From the NCBI GenBank assembly GCA_945910005.1, contig OX246739.1:10080292-10144291 (forward strand): a stretch of 64,000 bases of DNA. Reading direction: 5' to 3'. The notes under the pieces were generated by a model. The model did no database searches. It was not told the origin of the DNA and saw only the letters and a list, made by a program, of their open reading frames with translations. This stretch comes from Isoperla grammatica. Taxonomy: Eukaryota; Arthropoda; Insecta; Plecoptera; Perlodidae. The position numbers were made by a program, and so were the translations under genes. Positions 22,187-34,100 of this stretch are shown one piece after another (the stretch's first letter is position 1; each line of letters opens with the position of its first letter).

Positions 22187-25100
22187 ATGGCTGAAGCTGC
22201 TGTTCAAGATACGGCAATTCAAAGATTCTTTTGCCACCAATGCAGCATTGAAATTCCCCGTGTTTTGCCGGTAAGAGAACGACTTAAGTTTCAAGATAAT
22301 GTTTACTACATGTAAATGCCATCTCATAGCTACTGTGAGCAAAGGAAGGTCACATTACAAAGCTATCCTTTACGTCGTAGGCTTGGTCTAGGCCTAGGCC
22401 TAGGCCCTACCCAACCCAATGAGTATTGCCTAGGCTAGGTCTAGCCTAGTCTAGCCTAATATCCGGTGCTTAAAACTAATCTAGTAGTAAGTAGCTAATA
22501 GCCCTTAATACACTCATCGACATGACCATCCATTAAGCTTGGGATCAGCTATGTAGGCCCTACCATGTTACCTTAGTTTTGGCTAGGGCAATGATAGGCC
22601 TAGGCTTACAAGTGGTGGGGTGACAATGACATCAGTGTGACATTTCCCTAGGGCTGGAGGTCTACATATTTTAGCTACTAACGTAGGCCTAGGCACATAA
22701 CCCACTAGTAAGAATGAAAAGCCTTATTCCACCAAACATTCTTGTAGTAGGAATCTAAGGCTTATTTGCATTTAGGCCTAGGCCTAGCAAGAATGTATGC
22801 CTAGGCCTAGGCCTAGCCTAGTTACACCCCTTGATCCACACACATTTGTTTCAGGACTTCACATGCCCAACATGCTATAGTGGATTTATAGAGGAGTTGG
22901 AAGCTCCTCCAGACCTTAGTGATGCTGAGATGGATGTTGAAGATGTCCCAGCACTGGATGTAAGTATGGTACCAGTACCATTTTTGGTAAATGAGGAGAG
23001 TTGCTGATTCGTGTTTCGTACTCACTTTTTTAATTTAAAAACGCCAAAGTTTTGTTTAAAGTGTTGTTTTTATTGTTCAATGTTGAATTGTCTTAAGCCT
23101 ATTTTGATGTACATTGTAATATTAACGTTAGTTTTAAAGAGTATGAAATGATTGTTGAAGTTTTTATATGAAAAGTTTACGCCTTCTTCCTTGTTCTCCG
23201 CTTCGTGTCTGGTGCAGTGCTGCCAATCTAGAAGGTAAAGATCGAAAAAAGTGCGCAATGATGAACCACATATCAACCAGACCCAATAACCATCCCAACT
23301 TCCGTGGGATGTCAAGCAGCTAGGCCAAGATCGACCAGATACAAGAACCCCCCCCCCCCCCCCCCCCCCCCTAACCTCGGGCAAAGTCACTTTCGAGCGC
23401 AAATCTAGGGTTGTTTCATGTACTTACGTACTTGTACTTCATGTACTACATGTACTTACTGTAAACAGCTGCACCCTCACACGTACGCCATATTGCCATA
23501 TTTAACTTGATTGTGTTGTCAAATCGATGCAACTTCAAAATGAGAATTTAATATGAAAGAACATACTATTTGTATTGAAAACCACTGGAGCTTACAGATA
23601 AATCATTAAATAACAATTATGTTCTACGCACATGATCAATATCGCAAAGGAAAACACAAAGAAGTAGGGCCTAAGCACGAAACGAAACGCGAATCAGCAA
23701 CGCTCCTCAATTACCCAATTTTTTTTAAAGTTAAATTTTGGCATTCTTTTTTTAATTTTAAAACAAATAAATTTATAGTAGGCTAAATTCTCTGACCGGT
23801 ATTTTTACCTGTTCGTAAATTTACCAACTCACATCACTGGAAAATAAAATCTTTGTTTACATTGTTGATAATAGGTCTATGTAACTGCTTAGCAATAGGG
23901 GTAAAAATGGACGTCTATTTCCAAGACTTGAAATGAGAATCGCAGATATGCACTCCAAGAATGTTGCAGGTCCATTAGGCTATAATTATAAATCCATGCT
24001 ATGACAGCAGAGTTGGTCTAATGCAGTTCAACTAAAACAAATGATTGCTGGTGTACTAATCCGAGACGGCTGTAGTGCCCACCCCATGCATGAAGAGTCC
24101 ATACTCCATGTATCTACTAGTCTGCAGGAAACAGTAGGGATGGTTTGATACATCGAGATAACAAAGATTTACATAACATCCATGTCTGAGTCTGGCTTCG
24201 AACCTAGAATGCAGGAACCGTGGTTTACTATACCGACACCTAATCGACCGCCGCACTCCTTTTGAGCAAACACAGGTACTAATATCATCACCGTCTACTG
24301 TTTCAGCTTCTCAACCAACGACTGGGCGAGGAGCTCAGCGAAATCCTACTGGGCGTGGGTGGCTTTAACGACGAGCGGCGGGTCCACCGAGGGAGGGATC
24401 GAGATGGATTAGAATCTCGCCGACCCGGAAGGTACGGCGGAATTCTACCAAGGGAAAGGATTATTAGAAACAGGTGAGAATTGCCTCTAAGAAGGCGAGC
24501 AAACTGGAAACCAAGCAGTAACTTCATTGTGATTCATCTTTGCAGACAAGCACGCGGCGGTCGACAGATGGCGCCCATTGAAACACTGATCCAAGACTTT
24601 ATCGTAAACCTAACTGGAGGCGGAGGAGCGTGGCAGGCAAATGTGGGCGTCGGTCGAGGTGGCAACACTCCAGTGTAAGTTACATTGCAATAATATCAAT
24701 ATCAGATAAACACAAGCAAACAACAATTTCCAATCCCAAACGCCAATGGGCGGCAAGGTTGGACGTCTTTTCGGGCTATTACCTTTTTTGTATCTTCAGT
24801 GTAGAATGTGTGTGCGGATGGCATGACATGATGTAAAAAAAAAGATATATATAAAGCATGTCAACGTAGAGTGGCAAGTCATGGTGCCGAACGAATATAT
24901 ATTTACGGAAGTAACGCTATCTTGTGGCCATAACTCAGACTAGGTAGGAGGCATCTCGCTATTCAGCTGGTAAACAATAAGACATTTGCATACGATTTTA
25001 GTTGTACACTACAGTAGGGCCTAGTCCTAGTTCCTTGTTAATTCTAACTCTGTTAATTCAAATGTAAATGTTCAATTGTGCAAATGTTCAAATGTGTGGT

Positions 25101-28100
25101 TAATTCATTAAATCAAATGTATAATTCAAATGCGACTCCCTGCAGAAGATTTAGGTATGGTACTTAGTGTTAAAAGTTATTTTAATTCAAAATTTTGTAA
25201 TTCAAAAATTGGACTTTTTAGGGTCTCTCGAAATTTGTATTAAGGGGGGAGTACTGTAATTCCAAGCCGAGGGTAATTTTTTTAACAGAAAATGAACAAG
25301 AAGGTATGTTTACAAGCGAATAAATGCGGTACGTGATTCGTCTGATTTGATTGTGGTCAGTTCTGCGAGGTTTGTTTGACCGCCATGATAGCTCACTACC
25401 TACTTGTTCTATTATATATTCAAATTATTATGTAATTTATTTATTAACTGCAGTTATGTGCCAAGCAAAATAGTATCTTACTGTACTTGCTGACTTGTTG
25501 TTTTCTAACCCCTATAATATTTCCTTAGTTTCTTCTTGGGCAACCCTGGTGACTATGCTTGGGGCCGTGAAGGTCTGGATGCAATTGTTACACAACTTTT
25601 GAATCAAATGGATGGCTCGGGGCCACCTCCTCTGGCAAAAGATAAGATAAAGGAGATTCCAGTTGTTGTCATTACTCAGGAACAAGTCGGTATGTATTTC
25701 CTCCTATAATATTGGATTCAAATATTACAATTGGATCTAGGTAAGTCAGTACAGTAATCATGTTATTTGTATTTTGTTGTAGATAAAAGTCTCCAGTGCT
25801 CAGTTTGCTGGGAAGATTTTCATCTAGACGAACCAGTCAGGAAACTACCGTGTGAACATGTTTATCATGAGAATTGCATAATACCGTGGCTTGAACTGGT
25901 AAATATGAACAATATTTCTCATTAAAGGTTGTGTAATTCATTTATTCAAAAAAAAAAATAGAATTTGCTCCTTTCACAAAATAAACAATCTCTGGAATTC
26001 TTTAAATTTGGACATTGTCTAGCCGAAGCAAGTTATTGGATTAGGCCTACAAGGCGATTCAAGTATCAATGCAGGCCTACTAAACTAGCACATGTGTTGT
26101 TTACTTTGTATGATTCCTTAAGTTTATTACTAATTTTATTGTGGCATTTTATTGAGAGAGCAAAAGAACGCAGTAGGCCTAGAGAAGAACAAAGAAAGTA
26201 CAATCGCAATCGGTACCTTCGAGAAAACTACAAAAACTAAGAGATGTAAAATATGAGAAACATTGGCTAGTTATTATTTAAACAGTTTTATCCAAAATTC
26301 TCATGTTTGGTGCATAATGCAGTAGTGTGCATGTCAATAAAGAACCTGTATTCATTCCATGATTGTTCTGAAATCTTAAGTTGAAGGCAACAAAAAACAT
26401 GTGGAAACAAATGTAGGCCTAGGCCTACCACAAATTGCTCGATTGTTGATAAACATAAAAATAAGAATACCCTAAAGCGGCTGTTACACGGAGAAGTTAA
26501 AAAAGTGAAAAGAAAAAAGTAAAGAGAAAAGTTATTTTTCTAGCCGTCACACGGGAATACACAGAGTTGAAAGAGAAGAGCGCGCGTGTGGCGTACCCTA
26601 TCAGTATTTCTACAAAACTACAATGCGCTCTTGCGGCAAATGGTTGCAACTAGAAGACTGTAGTCGGTTTCTACGAAACTGGATCGTCGCTGCATGTTAA
26701 CAAATCACTGATTCTTCTTCTTCGTCGCCATCTTCTTACAATGGCAATAATTACATAAATATTTACAGCAATTGCAGCCTATTCCTCCGACGAATTTATC
26801 GGCATACGTGTTTTTAACTACAAGGCTACAAGCTGTCAAAGTAACAAGTTTTGTAAGTTAGAATAGCAATGTCTGGACGTCACAACTCTCCCGAGTCGTA
26901 CTCAATGGCCGTGTCAAACGACCAATCAGCTTCAACTCTTCAAGGTCGTTTTTCTTTTCACTCTTTAGTCTTTACTTAAATAAATAAATTCACATTTAGA
27001 GTCTACCCACTCAGTAATTAAACTGATTTGCAGTGGGGGACTTTAATTTAAAGTGTTCAACTTTTTGGAGAACTTTTCACTTTTCTCTTTTTTCACTTCC
27101 TAGTGTGACAGCAACGCAAAAAGTCCCATAAGCTACAAGCTATCTCTACAAGTAAAAGAGTAACTTTTCTCTTTAGGCCTACTTTTTTCTTTCCACTTTT
27201 CCAACTTCTCCGTGTAACAGCCGCTTAAGAGGATTCGAGTCGACAAGATGCGGGACGCGCGGAGCTGAATGCAAGCGCTCGGTTTTGTGGCTATTGCAGG
27301 TTAATGGGTAATAGGATCATAACCATATTTTGCAGTATCGCTCACAAAGATGTGTTCGTTGCTTTCGCGTAGTCACATTTTCCAAATAATAAAGCACTTT
27401 TGACTTATAATGATATAAACATTGTCGATAATGTTAAAATAGTCTCATGACCGTGCAACTTTATCGCATAATAAGAGACGTTTGAAATATTTTCTAGAAG
27501 AAGTAAGTAACACAAATCAGAGTTTGAATCAATGTGAGCATCGAAAAAAAAAAGTGTAACTGTAAGTTCAACGGTTTAATCAGAAATTGCACTAACAAAG
27601 TGCATGTTTTGCGTTCCAATATTATTTCTAAACACCGTCTGGTAACTCGCTCTGTCGCGACACAGATACATTCCTCCGAGCCGAGCGAAGACGGGCGGGC
27701 CAGCCTCCTATTGGCTGCCGAAGTCCAGCAGTCTTCATCCCCCCGCGCCTACCACCATCACACACAAACCAGTCGACCTTGACAACGTTAGCTCGAGCTG
27801 TGAATGTGATTGAAGACGAGACGAGGAAATGTATTTGGGCTAAGCAGGGCAAGAGAATATTCGCCGACTTGACTATCCAACCAACCGATAGTTAGATTAG
27901 TCTTGCGCAGACATGGTTATATATCAGTCTTTGAAGGTCTTGCGTAACGAGTTGATGCCCCCTCTCATATACCTAGGACCACATGCAGGAATTTTTTTTA
28001 AATATCGTGTGCTTACTTGTAATTGTTTATAAACGGACGGTCAATATGGGTAAATTATCTTGCGGTAAGCCTGTATGCACACACGGCTTACGCGCCAAGC

Positions 28101-31100
28101 CCCCCCCCCCCTCCCCCCCCCCCCCTTCCGGAGACACCTACACAGTGAACTAATAGTAATACTGTTTCGCAGTAACCTGCTCAGACCCAACATTTACCTC
28201 TTCAGCTACGTAGATAATTATACTAGTGTTTGTCGGTGTGAGGATGGATTGGAGCAAATGTACAATTTTTGGGGGCTCAATCCCAGCGATCGTATTTTGA
28301 CTTAAAAAATCCTGGCCAAAATTTTCAATCAAGATTACCAAAGTGATAACGGAATCGAATATCTAACCGGCAACGTCCCGAATAGTATCTCGTGTTACCG
28401 CTCAACTATCGGTTGCAGTCGTTGTAATACTTGGCTTGGTAACAACATTATACAGCCCTACAGTCTGCATACATTATTACTTTTCTAATGCCATTTGCCA
28501 GGTAGCTGTGAATAAAAGTTTTCACTTCCCAGCCCCCTTCATTTGAATTATTAGCCTGGGCCCTGTCAAACTGCTTTGGAGTCATCTAAAATCTAAATAA
28601 CTGCAAAAAAAAGCATAGATCAGCAATGAGATTGACGTCTAAAGAAGGTGGCAGTGATTGGCTGACGTGATTTAGAAAATTAATATTTAGTCCATATATT
28701 TGGAGTCCACCTTGCACAGCTCTTCCGAGGCACTAAACTAACCCTAAAACATAAATTATATTTTTGCTGGGAGAAACCTCGCCATATTTGCTCCTCTAAT
28801 AATATCAATATTGTATACGTTTCGAGGTCTTGCGTGATTACTGTGTAGGATGGGAGTGCATTTGAGTGCGTGAAGATGAACTTTGAGTGCGTGAAGATGA
28901 ACGTGCGTGAGTTAGCATAGTTTCTTGCTAAATGAAACGTAATCGTGTATCGATGCAAACAAAGAGAAGCCTATGTCAAAGTATGTCAAATAGGCCGATA
29001 CCGGTACCATATTATGTTTTAATTGCAAAATGCACACATATACACACACATAAAACGAAATGTAGGCCTACATAAATCTGAAAGATTAATATAATGCTTA
29101 TTGGTGATTTTACGACAATCAATTGAATATTTAAAGAACTTGTCAATGAAGTATTATAAACAAGTCGATCAAATAAACAATTGTGGACCTGAAAGGGCAT
29201 TTTGTTGTTACAATATAACAATAAACAAAAAACAAGTCGATCAAATCAACAATTGTGGACCTGAAAAGGGCATTTTGTTGTTACAATATAACAATAAACA
29301 AAAAACACAGCTAGGACTCGAGCGTAAATTGTCATTTTTTGTCGTAGACACGAAATCAAAAAAAATTTAGAAAGATGTGCAAATTTGAATTAAAGCGAAT
29401 TTAACTCAAATTATTGAGTATATTATCCTAAAGTAAAAAAAAAAACAATACACAAGTATATACTGGGGGCTATTCCTGAAAGTTGTCAAATTTGAAATTT
29501 GTCACAATTTTATTTGAGGTGATAACTGCACCCGTTCCGAGGCTAGAAGGTACCAGCAAATAGTATTTCTCCATTGTAGTTAGATTTACGGTCACAGCCG
29601 ACTATCACAATGCAGAACGAAATCAAGCGCCAAATCGTATGTCACTGATTTTAGCACAGAGCACCGTAGTCGGTAGTCACCGTGGAGCTACCGATACCTC
29701 CTATCTTTCAAATCATGGCCGACAGAGTTCTGCCACCAACTTTATGCTTAGGTGTATTTTTATCTCTATTTGACAACATTTAGACATATATCTTTACTTA
29801 CCACCTTGTACTTTACTATTGAACAAATTATTGTAATTGTATTATTCTAATTGTAATGAATTTGTAATTTGGCTTGGGGTAATATATTATTAATATTACG
29901 TACTATAAAGCAATAATGGTAATAACTCATCAAGTTAATGAACTTTAAAATCAATTTAATAATGTCATCAAGAAACATTTCAGTACTTGGAAAATAAAAC
30001 TGAGAATGCAAATTCATCGGCCAAGCTTTTAATTATAAATACAATTACAGTGTGTTCATTTTGTTTTCCCCACCTCGAAGTGTTTCAATAAGTTAATTTA
30101 ATTTTGTATTAATGTAATTTATTTATTTATCAATTATTAAGTGATAAACATTTTTATATTTGTTTATTTAATTAATTATAATAACTATATTTATATATTG
30201 GAAATAAATAATTGGCTTGGCCACAATTTTAGATATTACCCCTTTAAATGTTGAGCCTCTTTTGAAATTGGCATTTTTGTACGTGTGCCCTCTTTGGTTT
30301 GTAACGGTTTGTCTTCTCCGTTTTGGGCTTGGCCTCTTTTTTGCAAATTTTTTGCATTTTTGTTTATTGCCTACCGTAGTTTACACGTAGGCCTACGACG
30401 TATTTCATTGCTCACGTGAAAATAACCGTCTAAAAGTAGGAAATTGCAGTTTGTTTTATTATTATGTTTAATTACATACCACATGGACGACTAAAAAGTA
30501 TTTATGGAAATAACTATGAGTAGGTCCCTGTCGTCCACATATTCAAGCCAATATAGTCAATCTACAAAGGTCGATGGCCCTAACTGTTCGTGACACCTGG
30601 GCGGGGGGGGGGGGGGGAGTCACCGCAAATAGCTTACGATTCTGAGAAACTTGAAAAGATGAATGAAACCAACCCCTAATACCGGAGGCCAGACGTTCCA
30701 CCAACAAAACCAGTACCAGGTCAACGCGGAAGTGAGCGGCCGGCTGATTGTCAGTGATTCACCTTGCATTTCTATACTTACCCCCTTTTTTAACCTTCAT
30801 AAAACATTCAAGTAAACAAAGTAATTGCCAGGGGATATACCATTTACTATGTGCCTCGTTGGGCCGTTGCTATGACGTAAAGGAAATATCAGATGTGAAA
30901 CCCCTTGGCGAATTTAAAAGCACATCACCCCCTCGTAGTTTAGAGGTAGGTACACCCCCCCTCCATCAATACCTCAAGAACTCAATAAGAATGTAAATGG
31001 TCTTTTTATTAGTTAATTTTCTAGCATTTTTTTTTCAAGGTTTAATAATAGTATGCATAGTTAGTGCATTATATATAGTGCATTAAAACTAACCAATGCT

Positions 31101-34100
31101 TCATCAATCATCATGAATAGAATATGTATTTATTTGACTCGCGCACATAATATCGATAGAAACCCATGATAACGATAACACCTAAATGTCGATGAGTCGT
31201 TTAATTTCACATAATGATCATCGATAATTCATCCATTTTAAACCGGGAAAATTTGAATCGCCGCCAAACACCGACATTTGTGTACTTAGTGTAAATTGGT
31301 GAATAACACTGAAATTCAAGTTGAAAAACATTAAATTTCCAGATATTTTTTATTACAACGCGATTTTTTTTATTTTGGCTGGCGTTGACATAAAAATAGT
31401 GTCTCAATCCATCTCGCATAGGAGTATCTCCCAACTTTTACATGCATATTGCATACTGTCTTTCTTTCGACGTAATTGTGTAGAAGGCTAATATTTACAA
31501 AGTAAGATTTTTGAAAATTTTAAGAACCACTTTATGCACAATTTTTGAAACATTAACCTCGCTTTATATACCTGCCAATAAACCGATAATGAAACTGTTA
31601 CTGTACCGAAATCGAGTAATTGTATTCACCATAAACCAGTGCCCCTAGGTAATACGGGTCTAGGTATGTAAATGGAACGTTTTGAGTTTTGTAGCAGGTG
31701 GAACGAAAAATAAGTTTTAATAGAATATAATAAGAAAATATATGATTTGGCTTTGCACATTTTAGCCTAGGTGCACCCTGCATGTGACCACAAACTTCAA
31801 GTCTGGCATCTGATTTGGTAGTTTTGCCGCCCCCGCCTACCCTGGCACGAATGTAATCTCTGATAATATTATGTAACTATGTATGAAAAAGGGAATCAAT
31901 TATTTAATAATTGCATTCTTTAAAGCTTGGACGTTGAAACAGTCGGTGGTAACAACTCTCCACCCGCCCAAGAAACGCCACATTTGAAATTGGTTCGTCT
32001 ACACCCCTGAAACACGTTGGAAAAGGGGAACCCAGGCCAGGATGCAGCTTGTGGCCTGACAAGAGTGAATGGGGCGAGTCAGACGTGGAAGTTATGAATG
32101 AAAGTGAAACTGAACATAACAACTCTCCATCCGTACTAGAAACGCCACATTTGAAATTTGTGACGATTTCATTGACGATTTCATTGTAACGATTCAATCA
32201 TTGACGATTTAGAAAGGGTCCTACATACATCAGTTTTGAAAATCATCTATTCGCATTTCGCACTGTCAGTAAACGTGTCCGTCACTGTGTTTTGTTTATA
32301 ATATTTGACACGGCGCCATCAAGTTGACGTTATCAAAGCTGTTTCATTTATCATTCCATTTGTGTTTATAGTCACTAGTAACAGCTGTCAAAGCCATTTA
32401 CGAGATTATTATTTTGGGGTCTTTACGACGTACTCCACAGCTACGACTACGATATGCTCACACGCACACATTGTTTTAGACGTCTGTGTCTATGGGTGTG
32501 CGTTACTGTTATTTTCGTCGTCGTTGTTGTTTTTGTTGTTGTTGTGGAAGTGGTTCCTATGCTCCTTTCTTACAACCCGTTACGTCAATGGCGAGCATTG
32601 TAGGCTTCAGATGTAGTCTAACGGATCATCGTATTTTGTATGTATGTATGTTTTATCGTGACCCCGTCGTAAGTTACGATATATTTACGCTACGCGCATA
32701 CAACATTCGCACCTAAAACGTACGGCCACGTACGGCTACCGATACGAACTCCTCCGCTGCGTGAGACCTACTGGTGGGTCACGTGACCAGCGCCAGTCAA
32801 CGAAACGGGGGTAGTTACGATCTCACCCGAGAATGAACGAACAGAGTAACAATCTCCGCCCACTGCGCGCTCACCGAAACATGTTTTTCCGTACGATCTC
32901 TCAGCTTGGAGTTGGCCCCGTCGGCTAGAATCCTCTTAAGTTAGTAGCCAAGAAGAGGTCTACTGCTTTATAATTTTCCCAATTTCGAGCACTAACTGGT
33001 ACTATTTAAATTTCAGCATGGCACGTGCCCAGTGTGCAGGAAAAGTCTGAGTGATGACGGATCTTCAGATGAAAACCAGGATAACATGGGTACCAACACT
33101 GTAAACCAGATGGGACCACTTGCTGCATTTTTTAGGTAATGTAGAAAGAAACAGCTAATTATCCCGGGCATGAGTAACGTTTTCCAACCTTTTCAAAGGA
33201 CGATCCAAGATACTGCTTGTTAAACGATCGATAATCGATTCAGTTTTCTTCAATAGATAATCGAACAGTTTGCCCGATATTTCAAACTTACCACTTGTTC
33301 AAGATGTTCTACCCTCTCCCCATTCTCTGTTTTCCCCCACCCAGTAGCAGCATGTAGTAGTAGCAGCAGTGCAGTACGTAGGTATTAGTCCCACCTGTCG
33401 CTACCCGCAAGCACGTGCGTAAGACTTCCCAACTTACTTAACACTAGGGATGTGCGAGTACTCGATTTCTCGAGCTTTTTCGAGTACTTTTTCAAGCTCG
33501 AAGAGTCGAGTAGTAGTTTAGGGCTCGAAAAAGTTCAAGTTTAAAGGCCTAACCTACAAATCATGAAAATGACATCGCTCACGCCGATTTCCATCCAGTT
33601 TTAAATAAATCCTACCTGACTTTGTAATGTCTCCTAACCTAGGTCTAGCGTCAATAAATAAAGACCTAGCAATAATAATAATCGCAATAATAGGCCTAAT
33701 GTCGGGCCAGTCTAGGCCTATACAAGTACCTAGTAATGAGCCTATTTTCATCTTTTCGTCACCAAAGTCTAGGCCTTGGCCTCTTGAGCATCACAAGTAG
33801 TGCTTGGAACTTTTAATCCACTACACTGTGCACAGACAGCACAGCACATTATTAAATTCGTGTTTAATCGTCAGTCTTGAATGTTCAGTTGCACTTATCG
33901 CCATATTCCGCAAGATATAATATGCAATATGCATCAATCTAGGTACTATGTTTATACACCGATTATCTATTTCTGTACGTTATTATGTGATTGATTTCCT
34001 TTTTTTTAACTACCGTATTGACCCGAATATAATACGAGGTTTTTTCCCCTAAAAAAATAATCTAAAATCGTATTCGTATTATATTCGCGGTCTAAGGTTT

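Larger units (their letters stand above)
25899..33016. other. 7.1-kb intron with repeats
   Basis: No protein-coding sequence is recognised. Contents: the TIR element at 26476-27225; a pair of similar inverted ends AAGAGGATTC near 27228 and GAATCCTCTT near 32930; a C-rich tract at 28099-28127 and a G-run near 30603; a 72-bp tandem duplication at 29161-29305; two direct copies of a block with GAAACGCCACATTTGAAAT about 170 bp apart (31949-32158); and a CpG-rich stretch at 32690-32900. Confidence 0.5.
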
